Source: Corallococcus sicarius
Lineage (GTDB): Bacteria > Myxococcota > Myxococcia > Myxococcales > Myxococcaceae
Length of the DNA: 53,447 nt
Reading direction: 5' to 3'
NCBI RefSeq assembly: GCF_003611735.1
Contig: NZ_RAWG01000023.1
Location: 1-53,447 of the forward strand
Shown: piece by piece, positions 1-8,237 of the stretch
Numbering within the stretch: the stretch's first letter is position 1
How the letters are laid out: each line of letters begins with the position of its first letter
Translations under genes and position numbers: made by a program
Notes under the pieces: generated by a model
What the model was told of the DNA's origin: nothing
The model's input: the letters and a program-made list of their open reading frames with translations, nothing else
The model's database searches: none

Positions 1-176
1 ACGTGACGGGCACGGTGAAGCTGCCGGAGAACGTCGAGATGGTGATGCCGGGCGACAACATCGCGATCGAGGTGGAACTCATCACCCCGGTGGCGATGGA
101 CAAGGAGCTGCGGTTCGCCATTCGTGAAGGCGGCCGCACGGTGGGCGCGGGCGTCGTGGCCGAAATCATCGCGTAG
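1..176 (+). CDS. tuf: Elongation factor Tu, C-terminal end (5' partial)
   Basis: The reading frame is open from the window edge (first full codon at 3) to TAG at 174-176. The 57 visible residues are the end of EF-Tu domain 3, with the hallmark run MVMPGDN and the terminal [12 protein letters not shown] segment. EF-Tu is the GTPase that carries aminoacyl-tRNA to the ribosome; domain 3 contacts tRNA and EF-Ts. Its place just before rpsJ is the usual str-S10 junction, so rpsL, rpsG and fusA probably lie to the left, outside the window. Confidence 0.97.
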   Translation, partial: VTGTVKLPENVEMVMPGDNIAIEVELITPVAMDKELRFAIREGGRTVGAGVVAEIIA

Positions 177-191
177 CACTCAGGCCACCGG

Positions 192-228
192 GCTCTCCGG
201 AATGCCCTTCTGGGCAGTTCTGGAGAGC
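192..228 (+). other. Long hairpin after tuf
   Basis: GCTCTCC (192-198) pairs with GGAGAGC (222-228), and the inner part GAAT/GCCC (200-207) pairs with GGGC and GTTC (212-220) around a TTCT loop, with one bulged A at 216. It begins 15 bases after the tuf stop and has no T-run behind it, so it looks more like an mRNA processing or 3'-end protection structure than an intrinsic terminator. Confidence 0.6.
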
Positions 229-255
229 AGGTGGGAAACCAGTTGCAACCCACGG

Positions 256-273
256 GGTGTGGTGGTACACACC
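256..273 (+). other. Small hairpin in the tuf-rpsJ spacer
   Basis: GGTGTG (256-261) and CACACC (268-273) form a perfect 6-bp stem with a 6-base loop. With the larger hairpin at 192-228 it occupies the 193-base leader before rpsJ. A regulatory leader here is plausible because r-protein L4 controls the S10 operon leader in Escherichia coli, but the E. coli structure is not recognisable. Confidence 0.4.
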
Positions 274-369
274 GCGCCCCTTCGTTCCGAAGAAACGGTT
301 CTCTGAAATCCAGGCGTTGACGGGCGTACCGCCTCTCGGTTCAGAGGTCGTTCAAAGAGGTTCTTTCGA

Positions 370-678
370 ATGGCGACACAGAAGATCCGCATCCGGTTGA
401 AGGCGTACGACTCGAAGCTCCTGGACCAGAGTGCTGGGGAGATTGTCGAGACGGCCAAGCGCACGGGCGCCAAGGTGGCCGGTCCGATCCCCCTGCCGAC
501 GCGCATCAACAAGTTCACCGTGCTGCGTTCGCCGCACGTGGACAAGAAGAGCCGCGAGCAGTTCGAGATCCGCACGCACAAGCGCCTGCTCGATATCCTT
601 GAGCCGACCCAGCAGACGCTGGATGCGCTGATGAAGCTGGATCTGTCTGCCGGCGTTGACGTCGAGATCAAGTCCTAG
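370..678 (+). CDS. rpsJ: Small ribosomal subunit protein S10
   Basis: This 102-residue protein is the usual length of S10 and matches it throughout, including the [20 protein letters not shown] segment. S10 sits in the 30S head and also serves as NusE in transcription antitermination. AAAGAGG at 354-360 lies 9 bases before the ATG. It is the first gene of the S10 block. The next gene is rplD, 51 bases on, so rplC, which normally follows, is missing here. Confidence 0.98.
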   Translation: MATQKIRIRLKAYDSKLLDQSAGEIVETAKRTGAKVAGPIPLPTRINKFTVLRSPHVDKKSREQFEIRTHKRLLDILEPTQQTLDALMKLDLSAGVDVEIKS

Positions 679-692
679 GAAGCGGGATGGCG

Positions 693-712
693 TCGGAGTG
701 GTTTCACTCTGA
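693..712 (+). other. Hairpin between rpsJ and rplD
   Basis: TCGGAGTG (693-700) pairs with CACTCTGA (705-712), with one G-T pair, around a GTTT loop. It fills much of the 51-base spacer at the place where rplC would be expected. No T-run follows it. Confidence 0.5.
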
Positions 713-729
713 CCCCCGAGGAAAGTGCC

Positions 730-1353
730 ATGGCGAAGTTTGACGTAGTCGACCTGGATTTGAAGAAGGTTTCGGAGATCGAACTCTCCGACGATATCTT
801 CGGTGCCGAACCGAACACCCACCTGTTCTACGAGGTGGCGAAGATGCAGCAGATCAACCGGCGCCGCGGAACGGTCGGGGTGAAGAACACCTCGCTCGTC
901 AGTGGCGGCGGCAAGAAGCCCTGGAAGCAGAAGGGCACCGGCCGGGCCCGTCAGGGTTCCATCCGTGCTTCCCACTGGGTGGGCGGCGGCAAGGCGATGG
1001 CCCCCAAGGCCCGTGATTACTTCTACCGTCCGCCGCGCAAGGTTCGTCGGGGGGCGCTGCGCGCCGTCCTGTCCCTGCGCGCCCGGGAGAAGCAGATCAT
1101 CATCCTGGACGGCTTCAAGCTGGACGCCCCGAAGTCCAAGCAGGCCTTCGAGGTCCTCACCCGCCGGCTGAAGCTCCAGAACGCGCTGGTCATCGACGAG
1201 CGTGGCAACACCAACCTGCACCGCAGCGTGCGCAACCTGGCGAAGTTCGACGTGCTGCCGCCCGAGGGCCTGAACCTCGAGTCCGTGCTCAAGCACTCGC
1301 ACCTCGTCCTGACTTCCGCGGCCGCGAAGGCGCTCGAGGGGGCCCTGTCATGA
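730..1353 (+). CDS. rplD: Large ribosomal subunit protein L4
   Basis: The 207 residues are typical for L4. The conserved basic, glycine-rich loop (GGGKKPWKQKGTGRARQGS, about residues 59-77) is the extension that lines the peptide exit tunnel. In E. coli L4 also represses its own operon; whether it does so here cannot be seen. The stop codon overlaps the rplW start (ATGA at 1350-1353), so the two are translationally coupled. Confidence 0.98.
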   Translation: MAKFDVVDLDLKKVSEIELSDDIFGAEPNTHLFYEVAKMQQINRRRGTVGVKNTSLVSGGGKKPWKQKGTGRARQGSIRASHWVGGGKAMAPKARDYFYRPPRKVRRGALRAVLSLRAREKQIIILDGFKLDAPKSKQAFEVLTRRLKLQNALVIDERGNTNLHRSVRNLAKFDVLPPEGLNLESVLKHSHLVLTSAAAKALEGALS

Positions 1354-1643
1354 ACCTGAACGACGTCATCAAGGGGCCGCTCATCACGGAGAAGCTGGAC
1401 AAGGCCCGCGAGAAGTTCCGCCAGTACTCGTTCATCGTGGACCGCAAGGCCACGAAGCACGACGTCTCCCGCGCGGTGCAGGCCCTGTTCAAGGTCACGG
1501 TGGAGGGTGTCAACACCAACATCGTGCGCGGCAAGACGAAGCGGGTGGGCAAGAGCATCGGCCAGCGCCCCAACTTCAAGAAGGCGGTCGTCACCCTCAA
1601 GGAAGGTGACAAGATCGAACTCTTCGAGGGGGGGGCGGTCTGA
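1350..1643 (+). CDS. rplW: Large ribosomal subunit protein L23
   Basis: This 97-residue protein has the L23 start pattern (NDVIKGPLITEK) and the conserved VNTNIVRGKTKRVG loop. L23 lies at the exit of the peptide tunnel and docks trigger factor and signal recognition particle. It overlaps the end of rplD by four bases, which fixes the start. Confidence 0.97.
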   Translation: MNLNDVIKGPLITEKLDKAREKFRQYSFIVDRKATKHDVSRAVQALFKVTVEGVNTNIVRGKTKRVGKSIGQRPNFKKAVVTLKEGDKIELFEGGAV

Positions 1644-1683
1644 CGCCACTGGCGACAGATCAGCCTGAGACGAGGAACACACC

Positions 1684-2529
1684 ATGGGCATCAAGAAGTA
1701 CAAGCCGACCAGCGCCGCCCGCCGTCTGATGACGGTGTCCGACTTCGCGGACATCACCAAGGACTCGCCCGAGAAGGCCCTCACCGAGCCGCTCAAGCGC
1801 TCGGGTGGCCGCAACGTTCACGGGCACATCACCCGTCGTCACCAGGGTGGCGGTCACAAGCGTCGTTACCGCACCATCGACTTCAAGCGTCGGGACAAGG
1901 ACGGCGTGCCTGCGAAGGTCGTCGCCGTCGAGTACGACCCGAACCGCACCGCGAACATCGCCCTCCTGCACTACGCGGATGGCGAGAAGCGCTACATCCT
2001 GGCCCCTGTCGGCCTGAGCGTGGGCGACACCGTCTTCGCCGGCGCCACCTCCGACATCCGGCCTGGCAACAGCCTCCCGCTGCTCAACATCCCGGTGGGC
2101 ACCGTCATCCACAACGTGGAGCTGAAGCCGGGCCGTGGCGCCCAGGTCATCCGCTCCGCGGGCACTTCTGGCCAGCTGATGGCGAAGGAAGAGCGCTACG
2201 CCCAGGTCCGCATGCCGTCGGGCGCCGTGCGCAAGGTGCTCATCGAGTGCCGCGCCACCGTGGGCCAGGTGGGCAACATCGAGCACGAAATCATTCGCAT
2301 CGGCAAGGCGGGTAAGAGCCGCTGGCTGGGCATCCGTCCCACCGTCCGCGGTCTGGCGATGAACCCCGTTGACCACCCGCACGGTGGTGGCGAAGGCAAG
2401 TCCGGCCAGGGTAACCCGCACCCGGTGTCTCCGTGGGGCAAGAAGACCAAGGGCCTCACCACGCGCACCAACAAGCGCACCGACAAATTCATCGTGAGCG
2501 GCCGCCGTCAGGGCGCGCGCAGCCAGTAA
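1684..2529 (+). CDS. rplB: Large ribosomal subunit protein L2
   Basis: The 281 residues are close to the family length of about 275. L2 is needed for subunit joining and for the peptidyl transferase region. The signature [13 protein letters not shown], with its conserved histidines, is present near residue 225, as is the RSAGTSGQL motif. The C-terminal tail is basic and binds 23S rRNA. GAGACGAGGA lies upstream of the ATG, and rpsS begins 13 bases after the stop. Confidence 0.98.
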   Translation: MGIKKYKPTSAARRLMTVSDFADITKDSPEKALTEPLKRSGGRNVHGHITRRHQGGGHKRRYRTIDFKRRDKDGVPAKVVAVEYDPNRTANIALLHYADGEKRYILAPVGLSVGDTVFAGATSDIRPGNSLPLLNIPVGTVIHNVELKPGRGAQVIRSAGTSGQLMAKEERYAQVRMPSGAVRKVLIECRATVGQVGNIEHEIIRIGKAGKSRWLGIRPTVRGLAMNPVDHPHGGGEGKSGQGNPHPVSPWGKKTKGLTTRTNKRTDKFIVSGRRQGARSQ

Positions 2530-2542
2530 GAGGACTTGAAAC

Positions 2543-2830
2543 ATGGCTCGTTCGATCAAGAAGGGTCCGTTCGTCGATGATCACCTCCTCAAGAAGATCG
2601 AGGGGATGATCGCGGCGAACAAGAAGGCGGTCGTCAAGACCTGGTCCCGGCGCTCCACGATTCTCCCTGAGTTCGTGGGTCACACCTTCGCCGTGCACAA
2701 CGGCAAGAAGTTCATTCCGGTGTTCGTCACGGAGAACATGGTGGGCCACAAGCTCGGCGAGTTCGCTCCGACGCGTACCTTCGGTGGCCACTCGGCGGAG
2801 AAGAAGGTCGCCAAGGCCCCGGGCAAGTAG
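2543..2830 (+). CDS. rpsS: Small ribosomal subunit protein S19
   Basis: At 95 residues this has standard S19 length. It opens with [19 protein letters not shown] and keeps the conserved ITEN-like [19 protein letters not shown] block. S19 forms a complex with S13 in the 30S head near the A-site tRNA. AGAGGA precedes the ATG. Confidence 0.98.
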   Translation: MARSIKKGPFVDDHLLKKIEGMIAANKKAVVKTWSRRSTILPEFVGHTFAVHNGKKFIPVFVTENMVGHKLGEFAPTRTFGGHSAEKKVAKAPGK

Positions 2831-2865
2831 CCCGTTCGCACGCCTGAGAGCCTGAGGAGATGACC

Positions 2866-3210
2866 ATGGAGTCGACTGCACATCTGCGTCACCTGCGCAT
2901 GAGCCCGCGCAAGCTTTCTCTCGTAGCGGCGCTCATCCGGGGCAAGCCTGTTGAGGCCGCCCTGAACATCCTGAAGTTCACCCCGCGCGCTGCTGCGCGG
3001 CCGGTGGAGAAGCTCATCAAGAGCGCCGTCGCCAACGCGACGGACTTGTCCAAGGGGCAGGTCGACGTGGATACCCTCTACGTCAAGACCATCTCCGTGG
3101 ATCAGGCCGCCACCCAGCGCCGGTTCATGCCGCGCGCCATGGGGCGCGCGACGCCCATCCAGAAGAAGTCCGCCCACGTTCACGTCGTGTTGGCAGACTC
3201 CAAGAAGTAG
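2866..3210 (+). CDS. rplV: Large ribosomal subunit protein L22
   Basis: The protein has 114 residues from this start. It shows the L22 pattern [25 protein letters not shown] and the tunnel-lining beta hairpin near residues 80-105 ([14 protein letters not shown]). L22 binds all 23S rRNA domains and lines the exit tunnel. An in-frame ATG also exists at 2860, but GAGGAG (2854-2859) touches it directly. The ATG at 2866 is 6 bases from GAGGAG, so I chose it. Confidence 0.95.
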   Translation: MESTAHLRHLRMSPRKLSLVAALIRGKPVEAALNILKFTPRAAARPVEKLIKSAVANATDLSKGQVDVDTLYVKTISVDQAATQRRFMPRAMGRATPIQKKSAHVHVVLADSKK

Positions 3211-3251
3211 GACCCGTCGGGCCCTGCCCGGACGCACCAAGGAGAATCAGT

Positions 3252-3914
3252 TTGGGACAGAAAGTACATCCGATCGGGTTCCGGCTCGGCGTCATCAAGA
3301 CCTGGGACTCCAAGTGGTTCGAGCACAAGAACTACGCCCAGTGGCTCCACGAGGACATTCGCATCCGCGAGTTCGTGAAGAAGTCACTGAATCACGCGGG
3401 CGTCTCCAAGGTGGAGATTGAGCGCGCCGCCAACAAGGTGAAGGTCAACGTCCACACCGCTCGGCCGGGTATCGTCATCGGCAAGCGCGGCGCGGGCATC
3501 GAGACCGTCAAGAAGGACCTCCAGCAGTTCACCAAGAACGAGGTCTTCCTGAACATCGTCGAGGTCCGCAAGGCCGAGACGGACGCGCAGCTCGTGGCGG
3601 AGAACATCGCCACGCAGCTCGAGCGCCGCATTGCCTTCCGCCGCGCCATGAAGAAGGCGCTGCAGACGGCGATGAAGTTCGGGGCCAAGGGCATCCGCAT
3701 CGCCTGCTCGGGTCGCCTGGGTGGCGCCGAAATGGCGCGCTACGAGTGGTACCGCGAGGGCCGCGTGCCCCTGCACACCCTTCGTGCGGACATCGACTTC
3801 GGCTTCGCCGAGGCCAAGACGACCTACGGCAAGATTGGCTGCAAGGTCTGGATCTGCAAGGGCGAGGTCCTCCCGGGTAAGGGCGGCCAGGCCCCCCTGC
3901 CCACCAACCGGTAA
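3252..3914 (+). CDS. rpsC: Small ribosomal subunit protein S3
   Basis: This 220-residue protein starts at TTG (3252) with AAGGAG at 3239-3244; translation begins [13 protein letters not shown], which fits S3 precisely. The KH RNA-binding loop GKRGAG lies near residue 77. S3 sits at the mRNA entry channel and contributes to the ribosome helicase activity. The 41-base spacer before it holds a bulged hairpin (about 3215-3234). Confidence 0.97.
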   Translation: MGQKVHPIGFRLGVIKTWDSKWFEHKNYAQWLHEDIRIREFVKKSLNHAGVSKVEIERAANKVKVNVHTARPGIVIGKRGAGIETVKKDLQQFTKNEVFLNIVEVRKAETDAQLVAENIATQLERRIAFRRAMKKALQTAMKFGAKGIRIACSGRLGGAEMARYEWYREGRVPLHTLRADIDFGFAEAKTTYGKIGCKVWICKGEVLPGKGGQAPLPTNR

Positions 3915-3927
3915 GACGCCCTCAGCG

Positions 3928-3949
3928 GGGCGGGTTGAAAGACCCGCCC
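3928..3949 (+). other. GAAA-tetraloop hairpin between rpsC and rplP
   Basis: GGGCGGGTT (3928-3936) pairs with GACCCGCCC (3941-3949), with one T-G pair, closed by a GAAA tetraloop (a stable GNRA loop). No T-run follows. Confidence 0.6.
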
Positions 3950-3977
3950 TGTCCGTGAGGCACGAAGGACAGCGACG

Positions 3978-4397
3978 ATGCTTCAGCCTGCTCGAACCAA
4001 ATACCGAAAGATGCAGAAGGGCCGCATGGGCGGCGCGGCCCACCGGGGCAGCGACCTCACGTATGGTGAGTTCGGCCTGGTGAGCCTCCAGCCGGGCTGG
4101 ATCACCTCGCGACAGATCGAGGCGGCCCGTATCGCGATGACCCGCCACGTGAAGCGCGGTGGCAAGATCTGGATCCGGATCTTCCCGGACAAGCCCATCA
4201 CGAAGAAGCCCGCCGAGACCCGAATGGGTACCGGCAAGGGTGGCGTGGAGTACTACGTCGCGGTGGTCAAGCCGGGTCGCGTCCTCTATGAGATGGAGGG
4301 CATGACGAACGAGATCGCCAGAGGGGCGCTGAAGCTGGCGCAGGCGAAGCTGCCGCTGCTCACCAAGATCGTGCAGCGCAAGGATCTCTCGCTGTAG
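3978..4397 (+). CDS. rplP: Large ribosomal subunit protein L16
   Basis: The 139 residues match L16 length. [19 protein letters not shown] at the start and the later [20 protein letters not shown] segment are diagnostic. L16 helps place the acceptor ends of A- and P-site tRNA in the 50S subunit. GAAGGA lies about 10 bases before the ATG. Confidence 0.98.
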   Translation: MLQPARTKYRKMQKGRMGGAAHRGSDLTYGEFGLVSLQPGWITSRQIEAARIAMTRHVKRGGKIWIRIFPDKPITKKPAETRMGTGKGGVEYYVAVVKPGRVLYEMEGMTNEIARGALKLAQAKLPLLTKIVQRKDLSL

Positions 4398-4464
4398 TCA
4401 CGCACCGCGGCGGGCGTCCCCCCTCGTAACAGGGAGGGCGTCCGCATCGCGCCGAGGAGACAAG

Positions 4465-4671
4465 ATGGCGACTGCGAAGGAATTGAAGGACCTGTCGACG
4501 GAAGACCTGCAGAATCGCGCGAAGGAACTGCGCGACACGCTGGTCCAGGATCGACTGAAGCGCCGGACCGGCTCGCTGGACAGCCCTGCAGAGGGCGTGC
4601 AGCATCGCAAGGATCTGGCCCGCATCCTCACCGTTCTGGGCGAAAAGGCCCGGGCCGCGAAGGCGGGGTAG
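4465..4671 (+). CDS. rpmC: Large ribosomal subunit protein L29
   Basis: This 68-residue protein is alpha-helical and has the usual L29 length. It contains the family patterns KELKDLSTEDLQNRAKELRDTL and RKDLARILTVLGEK. L29 binds near the tunnel exit beside L23. GAGGAG lies just upstream of the ATG, and it keeps its normal place between rplP and rpsQ. Confidence 0.95.
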   Translation: MATAKELKDLSTEDLQNRAKELRDTLVQDRLKRRTGSLDSPAEGVQHRKDLARILTVLGEKARAAKAG

Positions 4672-4767
4672 TTGTAGCAGTGCATCCGCGATGGCGTCCG
4701 GGCTCACCGGGCGTCCGCGGCCATCCGGGCAGAGGGCCCGGGTGCATGACAGACAGTGAGAACCAAC

Positions 4768-5082
4768 ATGGCTGAAGCGACCGAAACGCCCGCTGCCGAG
4801 ACCTCCACCCGGGGTCGTCCCAAGACCCGCGTGGGCATCGTCACCTCCAACAAGATGCAGAAGACGGTGGTCGTCACCGTCCAGCGCCGCGCTCCCCACC
4901 CGAAGTACGGGAAGATCATGAGCCTGCGCGAGAAGTACAAGGCGCACGTCGAGGATCACGACTACCCGAAGAAGGTCACCATCAACGAGGGTGACCGGGT
5001 GCGCATCGCCGAGACCAAGCCCGCTTCGAAGGACAAGCGTTGGCGCGTGGTTGAGGTGTTGGAGAAGAGCAAGAACGTCTAG
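4768..5082 (+). CDS. rpsQ: Small ribosomal subunit protein S17 with N-terminal extension
   Basis: The S17 core begins near residue 17 ([20 protein letters not shown]) and is complete to the C terminus. S17 is a primary binder of 16S rRNA with an OB fold. Ahead of the core is an acidic and alanine-rich extension of about 16 residues that is absent from E. coli S17. An in-frame GTG at 4756 could add four residues, but ATG at 4768 gives the expected MAEA start. The total from this start is 104 residues. Confidence 0.95.
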   Translation: MAEATETPAAETSTRGRPKTRVGIVTSNKMQKTVVVTVQRRAPHPKYGKIMSLREKYKAHVEDHDYPKKVTINEGDRVRIAETKPASKDKRWRVVEVLEKSKNV

Positions 5083-5147
5083 GTAGGCCACACCGGGTCC
5101 GCGCGCCATGAAGCGAGCGGCCTGGTTCGAGCAAGAGGAGACTTCAC

Positions 5148-5516
5148 ATGATTCAGATGCAGAGTGTGCTCGATGTGGCCGACAACTCGGGCGCCAAGAA
5201 GGTGTTTTGCATCAAGGTTCTCGGCGGCTCCAAGCGCAAGTATGCCTCCATCGGCGACGTCATTGTCGTGTCGATCCGTGAGGCGCTGCCCAACTCCAAG
5301 GTGAAGAAGGGTGACGTGGCCAAGGCCGTCATCGTTCGCACCCGTCGCGAGGTGGGTCGTGCGGATGGCAGCTACATCAAGTTCGACGGCAACTCGGCGG
5401 TCCTCATCAACAAGGACCTGGAGCCCATCGGGACGCGCATCTTTGGGCCGGTGGCCCGTGAGCTGCGTGCCCGCAAGTTCATGAAGATCATCTCGCTGGC
5501 GCCCGAGGTCCTCTAA
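5148..5516 (+). CDS. rplN: Large ribosomal subunit protein L14
   Basis: At 122 residues this is the exact usual length of L14. It begins [19 protein letters not shown] and contains the conserved FGPVARELR block near the end. L14 lies at the subunit interface and pairs with L19. AAGAGGAG is upstream of the ATG. In E. coli this gene begins the spc operon; here it simply continues the same strand and spacing. Confidence 0.98.
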   Translation: MIQMQSVLDVADNSGAKKVFCIKVLGGSKRKYASIGDVIVVSIREALPNSKVKKGDVAKAVIVRTRREVGRADGSYIKFDGNSAVLINKDLEPIGTRIFGPVARELRARKFMKIISLAPEVL

Positions 5517-5558
5517 AAGGACGCAGGCCGGACGGCGAACAGCCAGAGTGAGGAAGCC

Positions 5559-5888
5559 ATGCAGAAGCTGAAAGTCGGTGACACGATCCAGGTCATCTCC
5601 GGGTCCGAGCGCTCGGAGAAGACGCCGGCGACGAAGCGCGGCAAGGTGCTGAAGGTCGACCGGGAGGCGGGCCGCGTGACGGTCGAGGGCCTGCGCCTGG
5701 TCAAGCGCCACATGCGCAAGACGCCGCAGAGCCCCGAGGGCGGCATCATCGAGAAGCCGGGCACCATCGCGCTCTCGAACGTCCAGGTGGTGTGCGCCAA
5801 GTGTGACAAGCCGACCCGCGTCGGCATCCGCACGGAGGGGGAGTCCCTCAAGCGGTTCTGCAAGCAGTGTGACGCCCTGATTGACTAG
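5559..5888 (+). CDS. rplX: Large ribosomal subunit protein L24, zinc-motif form
   Basis: This 109-residue L24 has the KOW-type N-terminal segment (KVGDTIQVISG). The C-terminal part carries two CxxC pairs, Cys79/Cys82 and Cys101/Cys104, which should bind zinc as in the C+ forms of this family. L24 starts 50S assembly by binding the 5' end of 23S rRNA. GAGGAA precedes the ATG. It is followed by an unusually long structured spacer before rplE. Confidence 0.97.
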   Translation: MQKLKVGDTIQVISGSERSEKTPATKRGKVLKVDREAGRVTVEGLRLVKRHMRKTPQSPEGGIIEKPGTIALSNVQVVCAKCDKPTRVGIRTEGESLKRFCKQCDALID

Positions 5889-5920
5889 GGGTCCGTGTTC
5901 GGGCATGTATGCGCGCCCCT

Positions 5921-5942
5921 TGCCCCACCTTGAGGTGGGGCA
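5921..5942 (+). other. Perfect inverted repeat, first of two before rplE
   Basis: TGCCCCACCT (5921-5930) and AGGTGGGGCA (5933-5942) are perfect 10-base arms with only TG between them, so in RNA the loop must open by a pair or two. It is not followed by T-rich DNA. Confidence 0.6.
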
Positions 5943-5957
5943 GGCGGGCATGCACGT

Positions 5958-5987
5958 CTGGAGGGCTGAAATTGTTGAGCCCTCCAG
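5958..5987 (+). other. Perfect hairpin, second of two before rplE
   Basis: CTGGAGGGCT (5958-5967) and AGCCCTCCAG (5978-5987) form a perfect 10-bp stem with an AT-rich 10-base loop. In E. coli, S8 represses the spc mRNA near the rplE start, so a structure here is of regulatory interest, but the S8 recognition core was not identified. Confidence 0.6.
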
Positions 5988-6064
5988 GTGTTTCCAAGTT
6001 CCAGAAGAAGGACTGATCGGGCGCGCTGGGTCCACGACGGCGCTCCGAAGCAGAGGACTGAAAA

Positions 6065-6721
6065 ATGGCTGACGAGAAGAAGGCCGAACCGAAGGAAAAG
6101 AAGGAAAAGAAGCGCGGTCGCAAGGAAGAAGCCAAGAAGGTCGGCTTCGCCGCGAACATCGAGGAGGGCCTGAAGGCCCGCTCGGCGCGCCTGAAGGACC
6201 GCTTCCGCAAGGAAGGCGTTCCCGCGCTGATGAAGGAGCTGGGGCTCGACAACCCCATGGAAGTGCCGCGGCTGGAGAAGATCGTCGTCAACATGGGTCT
6301 GGGCGAGGCGCTCGCCAACAACAAGATCCTGGAGTCGGCGGTGGACCAGCTTGCTGCCATCACCGGTCAGAAGCCGGTCGTGACGCGCGCGCGCAAGTCC
6401 ATCGCGAACTTCAAGCTGCGCCAGGGCCAGGCCATCGGCGCCGCCGTCACGCTGCGTGGCGACCGTATGTTCGAGTTCATGGACCGTCTGATCTCCGTCG
6501 CGCTGCCGCGCGTGCGTGACTTCAAGGGCGTGTCTCCGAAGGCCTTCGACGGGAAGGGTAACTACACGCTCGGAGTGCGCGAGCAGATCATCTTCCCGGA
6601 AATCAACTACGATCAGATCGAGAAGGTGAAGGGGCTCAACATCAGCTTCGTCACCACCGCCCCGAACGACGAGCAAGGACTGGCGCTGATGCGTCACTTC
6701 GGCATGCCGTTCCGTCAGTAG
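6065..6721 (+). CDS. rplE: Large ribosomal subunit protein L5 with Lys/Glu-rich N-terminal extension
   Basis: L5 organises the central protuberance and binds 5S rRNA. The core from about residue 40 ([29 protein letters not shown]) to the end ([11 protein letters not shown]) is complete and normal. It is preceded by about 39 extra residues that are highly charged, with 10 Lys among the first 25. E. coli L5 has 179 residues against 218 here. The ATG follows GAGGAC, and no in-frame ATG exists that would give the short form, so the extension is probably real. The 176-base spacer upstream carries two perfect hairpins. Confidence 0.95.
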   Translation: MADEKKAEPKEKKEKKRGRKEEAKKVGFAANIEEGLKARSARLKDRFRKEGVPALMKELGLDNPMEVPRLEKIVVNMGLGEALANNKILESAVDQLAAITGQKPVVTRARKSIANFKLRQGQAIGAAVTLRGDRMFEFMDRLISVALPRVRDFKGVSPKAFDGKGNYTLGVREQIIFPEINYDQIEKVKGLNISFVTTAPNDEQGLALMRHFGMPFRQ

Positions 6722-6747
6722 GACCGAGTTCAGGACTCCCATCGATC

Positions 6748-6933
6748 ATGGCCAAGCTCTCCAAGATTGCCCAGGCAAAGCGCAAGCTGAAGTTCCCCGT
6801 GCGCCAGTACAACCGCTGCCCGCTGTGCGGTCGTCCTCGCGCCTTCCTGCGCAAGTTCAAGATGTGCCGTATCTGCCTGCGCCACCGTGCGCTGCGCGGC
6901 GAGATCACCGGCGTCACCAAGTCGTCCTGGTAG
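6748..6933 (+). CDS. rpsZ: Small ribosomal subunit protein S14, zinc-binding short type
   Basis: The 61 residues and the four cysteines (Cys24, Cys27, Cys40, Cys43) identify the short zinc-containing S14, not the 100-residue zinc-free form. S14 is assembled late into the 30S head beside S3 and S10. It keeps the usual place between rplE and rpsH. It may be called rpsN in other naming schemes. Confidence 0.96.
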   Translation: MAKLSKIAQAKRKLKFPVRQYNRCPLCGRPRAFLRKFKMCRICLRHRALRGEITGVTKSSW

Positions 6934-6944
6934 ACGTTGGACCC

Positions 6945-6987
6945 GTGGTACAGGCCCTGTCCTGAAGAGGGCAGGGCGTCGTACCGC
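6945..6987 (+). other. Two-part hairpin between rpsZ and rpsH
   Basis: The outer arms GTGGTAC (6945-6951) and GTACCGC (6981-6987) pair with one G-T. After a small internal loop the inner arms GCCCTGTCCT (6954-6963) and AGGGCAGGGC (6968-6977) pair with one G-T around a GAAG loop. About 17 base pairs in all, without a T-run behind. Confidence 0.6.
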
Positions 6988-7099
6988 AGTTGTAGATGAG
7001 CAGTGGCAGTCATCGCGAACCCCCGGGATGGGCCCGGCAGGCGCGGTGGTTGCGAGCGCGGAGTCGCCCTGAAGGGGACGCCGCTTCGGAAGGTGTTTC

Positions 7100-7498
7100 A
7101 TGCCGGTCAATGATCCCGTTGGCGACATGCTGACCCGCCTGCGCAATGCTTCTCGCGCGCGGCACGACAAGGTCGTCATCCCCCACTCGAAGCTCAAGGT
7201 CGAGATCGCCAAGGTCCTCAAGGACGAGGGCTACATCGGCGACTTCACCATCCACGAGCTCGCGCCTCAGAGCGAGATCTCCGTCCAGCTGAAGTACGGC
7301 CCGGACCGCAGCCCTGCCATCACCGGCATCCACCGCGTGTCGAAGCCCGGTCTGCGCCGCTACGTGGCGGTCCGCGAGATCCCGCAGGTGCTGGGAGGCA
7401 TGGGCATCTCCATCCTCTCCACCTCGCGCGGCATCCTGGTGGACACCGAGGCCCGGAAGCAGAAGGTCGGCGGCGAGCTGCTCTGCAAGGTCTACTAG
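7100..7498 (+). CDS. rpsH: Small ribosomal subunit protein S8
   Basis: This 132-residue protein has the S8 start [13 protein letters not shown] and the C-terminal block [17 protein letters not shown]8 is a primary 16S rRNA binder in the 30S platform and, in E. coli, the translational repressor of the spc operon. The long spacer before it holds a strong two-part hairpin. GGAAGG lies upstream of the ATG. Confidence 0.98.
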   Translation: MPVNDPVGDMLTRLRNASRARHDKVVIPHSKLKVEIAKVLKDEGYIGDFTIHELAPQSEISVQLKYGPDRSPAITGIHRVSKPGLRRYVAVREIPQVLGGMGISILSTSRGILVDTEARKQKVGGELLCKVY

Positions 7499-7562
7499 CC
7501 AGGAGTCTGGGTGTTGCGCCCCGCGAGGAGCGCGCCCCAGGCGACGACAGCACGAGGCAATC

Positions 7563-8129
7563 ATGAGTCGGATTGGAAAACTGGCGATCAAGCTTGGCGA
7601 CAAGACGAAGGTCAATGTCGCCAATCAGCAGGTCAACTTCGAAGGCCCCAAGGGCAAGCTGTCCGTCCGGCTCCCCGCCAAGGTGAAGGTGGAGGTGAAG
7701 GACGGCCAGGTGACGGTGCAGCGCGAGGACGATTCTCGCGAGGCCCGCAGCCTCCACGGCCTGACGCGCACCATCCTCGCCAATGCGGCGAAGGGTGTGT
7801 CGACGGGCTTCGAGAGGCGCCTGGACATCCGCGGCGTTGGTTTCCGCGCGGAAGTGAAGGGCAAGGCGATCCACTTCTCGCTCGGCTACTCCCACCCGGT
7901 GGTGTTCAACCTGCCGGAAGGCGTGACGGCGGAAGTCGACAAGGCATCTCGGACCGAGGACAGCCTTCCCACGGTGGGGCTCACGCTCCGCTCGGCGGAC
8001 AAGGAAGCCCTGGGCGCCACGGCGGTCAACATCCGCTCGCTGCGTCCGCCGGAACCCTACAAGGGCAAGGGCATCAAGTATTCCGAGGAGCGCATCCGTC
8101 GCAAGGAGGGCAAGACCGGTACGACGTAG
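7563..8129 (+). CDS. rplF: Large ribosomal subunit protein L6
   Basis: The 188 residues contain the two repeated L6 folds. MSRIGKLAIKL at the start, the inner RRLDIRGVGFRAEVKGK and the terminal EPYKGKGIKYSEERIRRKEGK segment are diagnostic. L6 lies near the GTPase-associated centre of the 50S subunit. The ATG is preceded by GAGGCA. Confidence 0.98.
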   Translation: MSRIGKLAIKLGDKTKVNVANQQVNFEGPKGKLSVRLPAKVKVEVKDGQVTVQREDDSREARSLHGLTRTILANAAKGVSTGFERRLDIRGVGFRAEVKGKAIHFSLGYSHPVVFNLPEGVTAEVDKASRTEDSLPTVGLTLRSADKEALGATAVNIRSLRPPEPYKGKGIKYSEERIRRKEGKTGTT

Positions 8130-8189
8130 TCGTCGTCCCGTCTTCGCCGATAGTTCAACCCTGCCGGGCCCTGGGGCCAGGCGGAATCA

Positions 8190-8220
8190 TCCGGCGGCGG
8201 AAGGCCGCATCGCCGCCGGA
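8190..8220 (+). other. Hairpin just before rplR
   Basis: TCCGGCGGCG (8190-8199) and CGCCGCCGGA (8211-8220) form a perfect 10-bp stem with an 11-base loop. It ends only 17 bases before the rplR ATG and so sits next to the ribosome-binding region. Confidence 0.6.
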
Positions 8221-8237
8221 CGGAAAAGGAAGCAGCC

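Noticed and set aside
177-369. A riboswitch or a copy of the E. coli S10 leader before rpsJ.
   Set aside because: There are two hairpins, but no conserved riboswitch core or L4-binding pattern could be recognised.
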